A DNA stretch of 64,000 nt, taken from Thozetella sp. PMI_491 (lineage: Eukaryota > Ascomycota > Sordariomycetes > Chaetosphaeriales > Chaetosphaeriaceae). Location: positions 1 through 64,000 of the forward strand of contig MU270036.1 of the NCBI GenBank assembly GCA_021432635.1, written 5' to 3'. A program made the position numbers and the translations under genes. This document shows positions 10,620-22,028 of the stretch, piece after piece (positions within the stretch are counted from its first letter, which is position 1; every line of letters begins with the position of its first letter). The notes under the pieces were generated by a model. That model did no database searches. It was given only the letters and a program-made list of their open reading frames with translations, and had not been told where the DNA came from.

Positions 10620-13477
10620 CTAGATGCCTGTCGTCGGGCCATGTTCGTCGCCGCCTAATATGTCCTCGTCAACCAAGCCATCTTCTCCCTTAGGAGAATT
10701 CCCCGCGTTTATAGCAAAGTGATCGTTTTTATCCACGTGGCGATGGGCGTCGAGGATATCCCGGTCTAAGGGCTGGGAAAAGGTTTGAAAGGATGGCTCT
10801 AGAGTGACAAAAGGTGGCGGTTGAGGTGTTGACAACGCATGTCTAGAGGGATCTAGCCGAGCGCCTACAGTCTCCTGGACAATAGTGCTAGGCCTCAGGC
10901 GCGAGTAGTACCCCGAGTCCGGAATTGAGTTCGGCCAGGGTCCATGCCCTGCTGCGTCGTCGACGCTCTCTGCACACTCCTCATTGGACAAATAGTTGAG
11001 ATTTGGTCGAACGGACCCGGCATCTGACCCATTTCCGGCTAGCGCTTCAACGTCTTCCATAAACCCTTGAGGATCTACCTCTATTGAATGAGTATCCATA
11101 TAGCCGACAAGGCTTGTACGATAATTATCCGAGTAATTTCGCCACGGCTGGAAGGACATGCCATGCGCAAATTGGGCTATCTGAGTAAGATGATCTGGCC
11201 CTGGAAGACCGACTCCCAATGCTGACTGTGGTCCAAAAGAGGTCGAAAGTCTCGTGACGATTTCCCGTAGCATTGTTGTTTCCCTAAGGAGACGTTGGTA
11301 TTCGGTCGCCGGAACCAACCCAGTCCTCCTAGAAGAAGGCACGGCAGCCGGGACAACGTTAATTCCCATAACTGGGCTTCCGCCCTGGACCCTAGGGGTT
11401 AGGGCGTTGTATAGGATGGTCCACTTCTCCCTCTTGCCCTTTGAGACCTTGGAGCACATAATAGCTACGTGGGCCTCGAATTCCTCCTGAATGTGATACG
11501 TGGTCCAGCATCGTCTGCAGATCCCGACTCGTGGGTGAATATAGTTCTCATCCTCTATTTCGAACGATGATATGCTTCGCTCTGTTAAACAGAGCCTATG
11601 CGCTGGGCGGCTAAGATGTCGGAGTAGAGTTGTGATGTCCTTGTGGGTCGAGTGACATGGGCTGTATTTTTCACGGTTGTCCCTGTCATAGATCTCAGGG
11701 TGCGCCCGCCGGAAGATGTCAGGCATTTCGTCGTCGCTGAAGCTATCGCCCACCCGGCCCTGGTTTCCTCTTCGGCCGTCCTCGACGCTATTGGTCTCGG
11801 GATCTTCCACCAAAGGAGCCTGGATATCAAAGCCGGATGTGTTTACTGATTCAGGTTGTCGTCGGCTAAGAACAGACCCCCTCGTAACAGCAGTAGGAGT
11901 TGTTGAGACAGGTGTTTGCGTGGTATCAGAGGTCAGATTCCTCGGCTCGAGCGGCTGTCCAGACGCTTCGATATGGCCATAATCATCAGGGATTGCCATT
12001 AGTGCGAGAAGAACAAGATGGCGCTCAATATGCCGTTCTAGTTGGTCTCCCTGGGCATGGCAGAAAGGGCAGGACTCGAAAATTTGCCCCGCCGATATCT
12101 CGGAGTTTTTGATAAGTGAGGCTCTCTCACCTGCTAAGAGATGATGGGCGTGTTCGCTAGATATGTGGAAGTCAAGCTCCCTAGCGTTGTTGAAGAGGCC
12201 AACAGAACCAGGACAGATGCGACATTTCCAGCGAGAGTTATGGGCCTTCCGCATGTGTTCAAGCCAAGAGGCCCGGGTACTGAATATTTGTTCGGCGGAG
12301 GAACAGGATCGGAAAAGACAGATATAGGGGTCAAGATCCATAATGACGTGTTTCCTTGTTGGCATTAGGAGCTTCCATATAGATATTCTGTTCTAAAAAA
12401 ATAAAAAAATTAGAGGGATAGGTATTAATGCCACTTACCTCCAGGACTCCTCATCTCGCGCCTCATCAGCTGGTCGAATTATACCACAAAACGGGCATAT
12501 GAACTCTGACTGGGCGATGCCAACGCGCGGTTGACAAGGAACCCGCGATTGAATTGACGGTTCTTCGAACACATTGGATGATGAGCCGTTAGAAGGGGAC
12601 GGCGAGGAAGTCGATGACCCTCTCAGCAGCGCAATTCCCCACCCAGTGGGCCGTGTCGATTTATCTTCCTGGATAGTCCGAGAGGCCGCGGAACTTGGCT
12701 CACTCCTGCGTGGTAAAGAATTATCGCCGAGTCGCCGTCGTGGTGCTGACGGGCGGAAGGCTTTTAAGGCCGAGGTGGAGATATTCCGTTCTATCCGCTC
12801 TGTCTGAAGGACCATCGCAGCGGCTAACCTAGACACTAGCTCATCTACGAGATCGGGGAAATTCCTCCGGACAACCGCGTAATGGGCTTGATATAATGGG
12901 CGGTCTTGCATGATGCCTTCGTTGCATTGACCGACTTGAGGACGGAAATTAAATCTGGTTGGATGGTGGATTGTCGTAGAAATACTGACAAGCATATCGA
13001 TATTCTTCGAAATGGGTTTCACCATCGCCGATGCTGTCTTTCCCGGTTCACTGCCGAACCCGACCAGAGGGTCGGCTTGCCGGTCTTCCTGGTTCAAACA
13101 TGACGCGAGGCCTAATCAAGGTGGCAGTTAGGGATCGGAGATGAGTGAGGCTCGGCGCTCATCTCACCTCTCCTAAGACGTCTCTCTATCATATCCAATT
13201 GCGACAGTATGAGTGTCTTAGCCTCCCGAGACCCCCGTAGCCGATAATCCAGAGATAGTCGTGGGATGGTAAATACCCCCATGTCGTACGCCCACGTTCG
13301 AAGTCTTCCCCGCTGGTCCAGGAGCTGCCCCCATACTTTGTCCGTCGATCCACAATCGCCGATGCAGGCAAGATAGTCCTTGGAAAGATCCAAACACCCT
13401 TGAACTGCTTCAAAAATAGATCTGCCCTGGTCGGTGTCCGTCTCTGACGCCTCGTCCCCTGGTGCGTTTGCGTCCAT
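10620..13477 (-). CDS. Fungal C2H2-type zinc-finger protein
   Basis: Three exons (13168-13477, 12439-13111, 10620-12354) give 905 aa. The N-terminus (IFEAVQGCLDLSKDY) and the next 200 residues form the helical region typical of a Pezizomycotina family with degenerate C2H2 fingers. Fingers start near residue 305 with FICPFCGIIRPADEARDEES and continue over the exon junction as WRKHVIMDLDPYICLF, WLEHMRKAHNSRWKC, LDFHISSEHAHH and CPFCHAQGDQLERHIERH. The exon 3 acceptor is CAACAAG; it restores the family's W-R-K-H run. The long C-terminal half is low-complexity and probably disordered. The family's function is not known to me; paralogues are numerous and often sit near NLR-type genes. It diverges from the protease gene to its right, so the two may share a promoter. 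Confidence 0.82.
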
Positions 13478-13936
13478 TACTTGCTGGATCTATCGCGCGT
13501 GATTGAGTCGCGCTGCACGATTTCTTGCAGCGGCATCCAGGTTCAACGAAAGCCGTTCGTTATGCTTTGACCAAAATGCTGTGGCATGGGCTGTGAGGGG
13601 ACACCGTTAATCTGACCTGTGCAAGAGAGCCGACAAGGCAGCTCAGCTCCAGTTGAACCGGTTAAATATCGGGGTTTGCGGGTTGACTTCTGCGGTTGGG
13701 CGGATTCCAGGTGCGCAAATCAGCAGGCAGCAGCTGAAGCTGGCTAACTGGCTAAAAATAACTAGGCCAACCACAAAGGTGTTGCGCAAAACATATACGG
13801 CACCGGGTGTTTATGGTAGGATCGGCGGCCTCAGCTTAGCCAGAGCGAGTTTCAACCCGAGCCGCAAGCTGCAAGTTCTTACAATGCGTAATGTGTCGCA
13901 CCGCGTTAACGGGGTCGGTCAAAACTCTCTACCCGA
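13478..13936. other. Divergent promoter of the C2H2 and protease genes
   Basis: About 460 bases between two start codons facing away from each other. No gene seen. Co-regulation of the two genes is possible. Confidence 0.5.
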
Positions 13937-16900
13937 ATGTCGGAATCCAAAGCAGTTTCCTTGGTGAGAAGAGTAGCCACGAGCCTCGAGTCACGGCTGA
14001 GCGAGGCTGAGGATGGTGACCTGGATCAGCTTGATCTTCTGCGAACGATTGGGACCGTGGTCGCCTTGCTTCCTGGGCATAATGGAGGTGAGAAAGAGGA
14101 TGGTTTGACATCGGATTTTGTTGCCTTCTTGTCGGATATGTTGGGTCTGGAGCCTGGGTGGTACACGGGGCCTAGCTCTTTAGAGGTTCGTTCCCAGTAG
14201 CCCGCAGTATTTGTGCTGCTATGAGAATCCGGACCACGATCTAACGTTGACTACTGATATTCGAATAGACCTTGGAGAAAGCTTTTCAGGGTCTGCTGCA
14301 AAGAGTCACGCCACTTCAGCATGAACAGCTACAACACCATATCTCCGGCTTCCTGCCTCGTGGATCGATGCCAGCCCTCGTCCCGGCTTCCGATGAGAAA
14401 GACTTCGATGATTCAAATCAGGACACAGAATCCCCCCCTGGAACTGCTCTGCACCACGTCGGAAACTGCGCTAATCGTATATTCAACTCCATCTTCTCTT
14501 GTGCGTCCCTGGATCACAAACATGAAGCAAGCCTCCTCCTACGAACACATATGAGCGGTCCGGACGATGATCAGGCAGTAGTGTTTGACATACTCTACTG
14601 TGCGGACCCAGATTCCGGGACGATGCATGAGTTGGAAGTACTGGTTCTCAAATCCTCGTATGTTTCTTGTTTCTCTTCATATTGCAAGATCGTCAATTGC
14701 TAAGTTTGCAGTGGTCCGGTGGACTCGGAAATGCCCCCGCCGTCCAAACGGCTGAAAAAGAACCAGAGTCTAGATCACCTCTGTCAGTTCCTCTTCGAAG
14801 CTACCATGGGGTGGTCGAAGCCGATACGACTGCAGCTAGTACATGAAAACACAGCATTTACATTGGGAACCAGCTTCAGGTCGCCAGAGCGGCTCCTACC
14901 AGATGGCGGCTCGAACAAGCCCCTCCCTCTAGGGTCTATTCTCAGCGCCGAGTGGAACTACATGTCGAAGTTGGTTCTGGCGGTCACACTTGCCTATTCA
15001 CTCTATCACCTCTACGGTTCTCCCTGGGTGGGAGATTCGTGGGCGCAGTCGAACATTCTCTTCTTCAAGATGGGCAGCTCGATATCCCTGCAGCCATATC
15101 TTCGATCCGAGTCGCATCTACCGCCTTGCGCCCCATCCGCCGAACCAGTCAGCGTCCCGCTTTCTACCTTCCAATCGCTTCATTCGGAGCCTGGAATACT
15201 ACTATTCGGGGTGACGCTTCTAGAAATCCATCTCGGCCAGTCCATGGAGTCCTACACGGGACAACAGCTCAAAACAACCAATCAGTATCTATTTGCTGCA
15301 CAAGCGACCTTAGACGACCCTAAGATTCAGGAGCACATGACTAAACTATATCGAAAGGTTGTCCGTGCTTGTCTAAACTGCAATTTCGGCGAAACTTGTA
15401 CAACCAAAGAGGAGCTTAGGCGACAAATATACAAGGAAATCGTGAAAGACATGGAGCAGGAACTGGATCACGCCTTTGGAGATCTCCTCGACATGAAAGC
15501 TATAGACAAAAAGGTGAGAACCCTAAGCCTGCAAGGCCATTCTAACCAAGGACCGCTGCGCTTAGTGGCGGCCCCAACATTGAATCCACCCCCGAGAGTG
15601 TAAGTCGCCATGCTTTCTCCTTGACGAGTAGCGCTAAATTTAACGTACAGGACAATGCATGCAAATGGGGGTTTATTTTGGAAAGAACCAGGGTAAGGGA
15701 CCATACGAGAACCGTATTTGCAATGATGCGGATCAGTTCTCGACCGGATTTCATGGCAATACCGACGCTCGTTTCAAGCATAGAAGATGACTGACAAGGT
15801 GACCTAGCTTCTTCAACCAAATGCCGGTGATGACACCAAGCCCCTCGAGAGAAAATATACAAGGAATGCCGGCGCGGTTACATGGAAAGATCAAGCGGCC
15901 TTATAACGAGGCGGACCTCAGGTCGAGTACTGTGCCACGAGCGAGCCGGCTCAGGGGCTGCGTTTATCGCGTGGAAGACAGAGGAAATAGCTCGTACGTA
16001 TCCATTGACTCATTTTTGTCGGTAATCCCCCGTCTCGACGGCATATGTTGATGAGATGCAGCGCCGCTTCCTGGTTTACCGATTTGAAGTTCTTGCACCT
16101 GCATTTACATCAGAGCAGGAGAGAGCCTCTCAGCGACGATGAAAACACAAACTTAATCAAGATGGCTGTTATAGACACGGGCATCGACCTGACACACCCG
16201 GAGTTCGTGAATAACCCTAGGATAGTGGACACCGTTGACCTCGTTAATCTTTCGGCTACCGGCATCTCGTCCCTAGGCGGCGAAGAATTGAGTCCGGACA
16301 CAGCAGATCTGTCCAAAGGCATCCAGGACTTGGACGGCCATGGTACTCACATCGCACATACGATTCTGCAAACTGCTCCGTATACGAACATTTATGTTGC
16401 TAGAGCCTTTGACAAAAGAGAGGCCGGAGAAAATACAGCTGCGCTAGTTGCAAAGGTAAGGACTCCGGGCCTCCGCTGCCCACCTTCCCGTTTGATTCGA
16501 TCCATCGCTGACATACCAAATAGGCCATCCGCCACGCTGTAGAGGTCTGGGAAGTCGACATGATAGTTATGGCTTTCGCCTTTGAAGAAGACGAAAGTGA
16601 GATTGAACGTGCACTGGAACTCGCTACAAGCAGACAGGTTCTCATGTTTGCCGCGGCCTCAAACTTCAGAGCCAACGCTGACGACCCCGTTGGGTTTCCT
16701 GCCCGAGCCCATGACTTCGTGTTCTGCGTTAACTCGTCTGATGCCCAAGATAAAAAGTCTAACTTCAGCCCGCATGCTGTAAGAGGGCGGTTCAACTTCA
16801 GCGCCGTTGGGGAGGGCGTCAAAGCAGCATGGCCTGCCCAGCTATGCCGTGACCATCCGGACAATCCGTACATGACGCTCGATGGCACCTCGTCGGCTAC

Positions 16901-17153
16901 TGCCATCGCCGCAGGGATCTCCGCGCTCGTTCTTGAATTCTCAAGAAGAACGGATCTTGAGAGGGAGATCAATAGAGTGCAGGATTTGCACACGACAGCG
17001 GGCATGAGAAACGTGCTGTTTCGGTGCATGTCAGACGGAATTACGGACGGCAGCAGGTACAACTATTTGAAGCCGGGGAAGCTTTTCAGGCAAGAGAATG
17101 GAGACATTATAAGTGATATAAACCGTGCTTTGAAAGGCAAGTATAAAGCTTAG
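13937..17153 (+). CDS. DUF7580-subtilisin (S8) protease, HET-Q2-like
   Basis: Seven exons (13937-14185, 14269-14657, 14712-15599, 15651-15692, 15808-15993, 16062-16455, 16524-17153) join in frame to 925 aa. The N-terminal 200 residues are helical. Residues about 225-490 match the fungal DUF7580 domain (SLDHLCQFLFEA, LAVTLAYSLYHLYGSPWV, ILLFGVTLLEIHLGQ). A basic linker follows, then a C-terminal S8 domain with the complete triad: D623 (VIDTGID), H678 (DGHGTH) and S839 (DGTSSA), plus N763 as oxyanion residue. There is no signal peptide, so this is an intracellular protease. Its stop codon lies 91 bp from that of the oppositely oriented gasdermin-like gene. In Podospora the cytosolic subtilisin HET-Q2 cleaves and activates the gasdermin HET-Q1; this gene is the obvious candidate activator for its neighbour. 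DUF7580 would be the sensing or regulatory part (inference). Confidence 0.85.
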
Positions 17154-17244
17154 TAGAGCAATGTCTGAGTAACGCAGAGAAGGCAGCATATACCCATGAT
17201 CACGCGTCCTGTGTCTTCGACCGGCCACAAGCAAGTGAGCAGCC

Positions 17245-18069
17245 TTAATCTGGATCTGCAATAGTGGAACACAAGACACCTTCATAGCCATCGACGGCGA
17301 CTTCCCTGAAATCCGACTTTGACAAGACGACTTTCTCCGACACATTTACCACTTCGATGTCCACGTAGCTACCCTCTGTCGGACGTTTTACCCCTGTGCT
17401 TGATGTCTCTCCCCTTACAAATGGCTTTAGCGACACCTTGCCGCGATAATGTACTTCATGTAGGCGATACGCAAACACAAAGTCCGAAGAACTTTCAAAT
17501 GCCTGGGTTTCGGAGCCAGACTGCCCGACCTGGCCTCTCACCCCACCACTTATAGGCGCCCCAAGGGCACCACTATCCCCTTCTACTCCGAATCCCGCTT
17601 GGCGGCTCCTCTCCTCTCGCTTCGTCAGCTGAGCGCCATGTGCGGTCCGGATTCCCGTGACCATATACATTCTTGGTTTGAAGGACCACTTCTTCAAGTT
17701 CTCAGGCACATCTCCATGGCTCATGGCGCCCCGCGCGTAGGCAAGCGAAGGTGCCATGGTGCGGCTCTCCAGCCTGTCGAATCGCCAGCGCGTCTCGCCG
17801 GCGTGCATCGACGATACATCCGCGGAGGCAGCCACGGGGATCCCGGTGGCTCTCAGCCAGGAACTGAACTGCACTGACAGCTCACTAGAGCTATCAAGTA
17901 CCACACCCTCCTTGAAGGTACTAGGCTCGAGCAGCTCGGGCGGGATGGGGAACACGCCTGCAGGCTGCAGAACAAACGACGGGTTCGCAGCGTCGGAGAG
18001 GATTTGACCAAGCTGCAGCTTGCCATTCACGGGGAAGCTGTGCGATTTTGTGAACAGCCATGATGGCAT
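17245..18069 (-). CDS. Fungal gasdermin-like pore-forming protein (HET-Q1/RCD-1-like)
   Basis: Intronless, 274 aa, starting MPSWLFTKSHSFPVNGKL. It belongs to a family of 250-280-residue, beta-rich cytosolic proteins with LQLGQIL near residue 20, WRFDRLESRTMAPSLAYA near 95, and HGDVPENLKKWSFKPRMYMV followed by TGIRTAHGA near 135. I assign it to the fungal gasdermins from memory of this pattern; I cannot run a profile search. Size and context support it: Podospora HET-Q1 is about the same length and is likewise encoded beside a subtilisin gene. Gasdermins have an N-terminal membrane-permeabilising domain held in check by a C-terminal segment that a protease removes. Here the last 45-50 residues, after the SDFVFAYRLHEVHY block, would be the inhibitory tail (inference). 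The gene looks whole. Alternative: another beta-rich partner of the protease. Confidence 0.6.
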   Translation of the reverse strand: MPSWLFTKSHSFPVNGKLQLGQILSDAANPSFVLQPAGVFPIPPELLEPSTFKEGVVLDSSSELSVQFSSWLRATGIPVAASADVSSMHAGETRWRFDRLESRTMAPSLAYARGAMSHGDVPENLKKWSFKPRMYMVTGIRTAHGAQLTKREERSRQAGFGVEGDSGALGAPISGGVRGQVGQSGSETQAFESSSDFVFAYRLHEVHYRGKVSLKPFVRGETSSTGVKRPTEGSYVDIEVVNVSEKVVLSKSDFREVAVDGYEGVLCSTIADPD

Positions 18070-18126
18070 TGTTTCGGCCCGGCGGGAAGAGGAAAGAGGC
18101 GTTAGTAGGATGGTGGGTTCGCTAGG

Positions 18127-19785
18127 ATGTGTGGAGGTGTGTCTCGTGAGCCCAGCTTGATTTGTCGGTCAGCTGAAACCCCCGGTACAAGCAGCGGTGC
18201 GCTGTCGTCAGATTTATGCATAAAAACTGCGCCGGGCCAGCTACTGCAAAAACAGGGCGTAGGGTATGCCGTAGCTTCCTCTCCGTCATTATCTTTGCCG
18301 AGGCGATCGTCCCCGCCCGCTCTTCTGCTGACTGATCAATCTCCAACGAGGGGTCCTGAGAATGCGCCCGAAGCCGGCCTTACTCTCCGAAATGGCGGCA
18401 TTGCGTGTGACGCCAGTGTTCTAGATAGCCCGGATTCTTCCCCTGACGAAGACCGGGTCGATATAGATGGGTCTGAGTCGCCGCGCGATCCTCGGCCCCT
18501 CGCCTCGCGCGGAGAGAATTCTCGGCCGCCAGACAACTCGGTGTGTCTTGACCCAGGCGACCGGGCCGACAAGCAGGACAAGCAGCACCCATTCTCGCCT
18601 CAGGCGATCGGACGCCGCCCACAACACCATCGCAACGCCAAACATAGCAAGCAGCAGACACACCAACAGGAGCGTTCTCCAGCGCCGCCCGCCACAGCAT
18701 CAGCATCACCAAGGGCTATGCAGCAAGACGAGCTAATTTCCCAAGGCATCGCCTCGTGTGAGGCAAGACAGACATCCCGCGCGGAGATATCGCACACAGC
18801 ACCGCTTGGAGCGGAGGCTTCACACAGCCCAAACCATCCTGCAGCACTTTCACCACCAGAGAATAGCACCTCTCGAGAGAGCACGTCACGACGCGTCTCA
18901 AATAGCAAATCAACCGTGATGACAAAGCTATGCCGCCTCGCGTCAAGCGGAAGGTAGGCCGTAGGAGGGCTGCAGCTCGCCACGGTAACTGCGTCAACCA
19001 CGACGATGACGACGCCGAAGGTGTGCAGCAATCTGACAAAGACAAGGGCACCCACCCGCCACCATGCAAACGCCCTAAAATAAGCTCCAAACACCATGCG
19101 GGTACTTGCTGACAAGTTGCGGAGGACGAGGACATGTACAGTCCTTGTCATGACAGCGATAGCGAGCGGGATACTCGGCCACCACAACGCAAACGCCATA
19201 GGTCAAGCTTACAGGCGCAACACACATCAGCCACCGGACGGCAGACAAGTTTGGACTACGCATCACAACAAGTCCAGATTCCTATGCCACCGTCACAAGG
19301 CTCCAACGAACAACAAGAGTCTGCCGAAGCGCTGTCCGCAAAGTTTACGGAATGGTTACTTGAGACGGCGGTCGTCAGGAGCGCAGTAGTGTATAGCGTG
19401 CCGACGTTTCAGCTACAGTTCAAAGCAGACCTTTGGTGTCCAAAACATAGACGCCACGTACTCAACAACCAACAATTTTGACCGGGGGTCTAACTAGTCT
19501 GCCAAGTTGCACCACCCAAGGCCTGGGCCTATAACAAGTGTTGCCTTAACACCTGGCGAGAGGTCTCTTTTTTCCCCGACAGACCTTGACCTACAACCCA
19601 CGGCGTTGACGGAAGAGGCCGAATGGGAGGTTGAGAAGATTCTAGACAGTAGGAAGCGTGGACGAGGTAAGCAAGTCCTCGTAAAATGGGCGGGGTTTGA
19701 GGAACCGACCTGGGAACCAATGCAGAGATATCTCGGGACGGAAGCTTTGCGCGCCTACATAGTGCAGTGGGGGATCCCGCTATAA
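18127..19785 (+). other. Chromodomain-protein locus, gene model unresolved
   Basis: The clearest part is a C-terminal chromodomain (about 19610-19785: AEWEVEKILDSRKRGRGKQV, LVKWAGFEEPTWEP). Before it comes FTEWLLETAVVRSAVVYS, TFQLQF (near 19345-19430), a block I recall from repetitive chromodomain proteins of Sordariomycetes. The region 18300-18960 encodes a long Ser/Pro/Gln-rich, probably disordered stretch. The pieces lie in more than one frame; a 40-nt intron at 19459-19498 could join the last two, but the rest cannot be resolved, so the locus is either split by very short introns or decayed. Whether it is a host gene or part of a repeated mobile unit is open; a second, eroded chromodomain-like piece near 27.5 kb favours a repeat. 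Confidence 0.55.
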
Positions 19786-20979
19786 CTTATATACTTGCAT
19801 TCAGATACATTCCTCTTGTCGCTGGTCGGCAGCCTACAGCCGTCCCATCTGCTCGAGAAAGCGGGGATAAACGTACTAGCACACTTCAAAATGATCCTCA
19901 CGAAGCCAAGACGTCCGTGCATCAGCATCGTCGGTTAGGTGGCGACGCTGCACCTGCGTTTCGTGCGCGAAGCTGGCGAAGCACTGTGTGAGGCAGGCGA
20001 GTGCAAACCTGTCAAGTCGTCTCTGCCCTGCGCTGCGCTGCCGAGGCTGCCAGGCACACGTGTGGCAGCGTGCTGGGCCGCCGACGGGCGCGCAAACTAG
20101 CCTGGCAGGAGCGCTGTGTTGGCGACAGTCGTGGTCAGCTGCGCCATTCAGGGCTCGGGAATGCCCACGGAGCGCGGGGTGACGGCAGGCCGGGCAGTCC
20201 AGCGTTGCGCACAGATACGGACCCTGAAGACCGCACTTGAAACACGGGGCAGAACGCGAGCTGGCCGCAGCGGATCGGGACAACGCCGCCGCATTCGAGC
20301 CATCTCTCCCAGCGGCTCCAGACGGCACGGGCAGATCGCGACATGCTAACGCTTGCTGCTGTGCCAAAACGAAGGTACTTTGCCACCTGGTCGACGCTGT
20401 ACCCTGCTTGGACTCGGCTCCCTTCCACTCACGCCGCGCACGCTTAGGCTCTCGCACGTGCAGGTGATGCGCCCCAAACAATGCGTCGCCGTGGGCAGCA
20501 ATCCTCTGTTATGTCCACCGCCTCTTTCTCCGTCCTCGCGAGTACCGCGTGTCCGAGTCTGTGCACGCTCTGGAGTGTGTCGGTGTTTTGCGCCGAGGAT
20601 CTCACCTCTCGACTTCCGGCGCTCCTCGAAGCACCCGAGGACCTTCAGCGCTTTTAAAAGCTCTCCAGGGCTGCAGAAGGACAGGGGGCTGGATTCCGAA
20701 AGGTTACGCTCGCAGACTCTTGGCCTTAGAGAGCTGAAATGGTTCCACTAGCTGCCCCACGCCTCCAGACCAGAACAACCCACCTCCTAAATACAAAATA
20801 AAATGGAAGGCTGGTAGCTGAATGAGGGTCGGCATTTGACGGATACGTTAGCCACCAATCCCCAGTTCAATGAGTACCAAACAACCCTACCAGTGCACGT
20901 ACACCGCGATCTTAAGCGCCACCCCGCAGCTTTGCCAATCGAGCGCAGAACCTCGCATCTCACACCCTGATTCCGTGAT
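19786..20979. other. GC-rich block with overlapping frames, nature unknown
   Basis: From about 19900 to 20740 the sequence is clearly GC-richer than its surroundings, with long open frames on both strands, as expected of GC-rich DNA. One minus-strand frame (19876-20481) is rich in cysteines (CATLDCPACRHP, HTCAW) but I recognise no domain. It may be the tail of the chromodomain unit or a separate island. The segment 20750-20979 is the 3' flank of the next gene. Confidence 0.35.
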
Positions 20980-22028
20980 TCAAGGATTTGCCTGTTTTCC
21001 AAGATCATCAAAAGTAAAAACATTCGAGCCCAACTTCCTTCCTTGTCCTGTAAAAGAATGCGACCGACTTGAACTCTCTGCCTGACTTGGGACTCCAGAG
21101 CTGCGGGGGACTTCCAGGGCTTTCAACGGCACAGCCTCGCCAAAGGCGCCTTGGACGCTAATTCCGCCGTAACCAATCGACGTTCCCCCGTATTTTTGCT
21201 CAAACGAACCTTTGACCTTGTCCAAGTCCAAGCCCTGAACGTTCAGTGCATACTCTCCGACACTAGTATTCCCGAAGTCTTGCTTGATATGCACATGGCT
21301 CTCAGCGGCGCTGTTCTCTTCACACAGGAGGAGCTGCTTCTTCAGCATGGTTTCTTGGTCTCTCAGTATGGCTTCTTGGCTCTTCAACATATCCTCCATT
21401 CCCTCGTGGTCCTGGTCGGCCATTTCTTGGAGATGCTTCATTTTGATGCCGAGAAATCCGAGTTGCTGTATGATGTTTCCCATGGCAGCCTCGTTTTTCT
21501 GCTGGAAATTGCGGACCGATTTGATGGTTTGCTCGGATGTGAGACTTTGTAGGGACGGATTAGTGATGGCTACGGCTTGGGGCGGAATCAGGCTTACAGG
21601 TTAATCATTTCAGCTCTTAAGCTGATAAGTTCCAGGGTCCGGGAAATGTCCGTGGGAAAATGCTCAATGCGTCTCTTGCTCGCCGCTGTTACCAACCGGT
21701 TTATCCAGCGCATTTTGCCATCTTTGTCCAAAGGACCGACGCATTTGTCAAGTTGCTTGCGGAAGTCGCTGCACAGTCGCTCGCAATACGAGACAACCGA
21801 TCCGAAGGCCGATTTCTGGTCGACAAGGGTTTGTACTGTTGGCGGCGTTTCCGGCGATCCCTCAAGATATCGACGCAAGCCCTCGAGAACTGATTCAGTT
21901 TCCTTAAGATTAGCTGCGGCTTTTGCAAGGGTCTCGGGGGCATCTTTGATGTCGTTCATGAAGTCATAAAGTTTTTTGACAGCGTCGAGGGCGGTTATGA
22001 CGCTGGCAGAAACACTAAGAGGATCCAT
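20980..22028 (-). CDS. HeLo-like N-domain protein with C-terminal amyloid-type motif repeats
   Basis: Two exons (21598-22028 and 20980-21544; 53-nt intron with GTAAGC donor) give 331 aa. Residues 1-143 match the fungal N-terminal STAND domain of the HeLo-like type (MDPLSVSASVITALDAVKKL, KDAPETLAKAAANLKETESV). Residues 150-220 form a charged coiled coil (EGMEDMLKSQEAILRDQETM). The C-terminus has two copies of one motif: QDFGNTSVGEYALNVQG (232-248) and QKYGGTSIGYGGISVQG (260-276). No NACHT domain is attached. HeLo and HeLo-like domains are membrane-targeting cell-death effectors triggered when their C-terminal prion motif is templated by an NLR; HET-S is the model. The same motif sits at the N-terminus of the divergent NLR 667 bp away, which strongly suggests that they work together. 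Confidence 0.8.
21148..21198 (-). repeat. Amyloid-type motif, copy 2 in the effector
   Basis: Encodes QKYGGTSIGYGGISVQG, 28 residues downstream of copy 1. Two pseudo-repeats of this spacing recall the two-repeat prion domain of HET-s. Confidence 0.7.
21232..21282 (-). repeat. Amyloid-type motif, copy 1 in the effector
   Basis: Encodes QDFGNTSVGEYALNVQG. It shares the pattern Q-x-[FY]-G-[NG]-x(2)-[VI]-x(5)-V-Q-G with copy 2 and, with one residue fewer, with the NLR N-terminus. Confidence 0.7.

Noticed and set aside
18336-19199. Long minus-strand frames antisense to the chromodomain locus
   Set aside because: They mirror the GC-rich, Ser/Pro/Arg-biased plus strand, have no domain, and conflict with the recognisable chromodomain frame.
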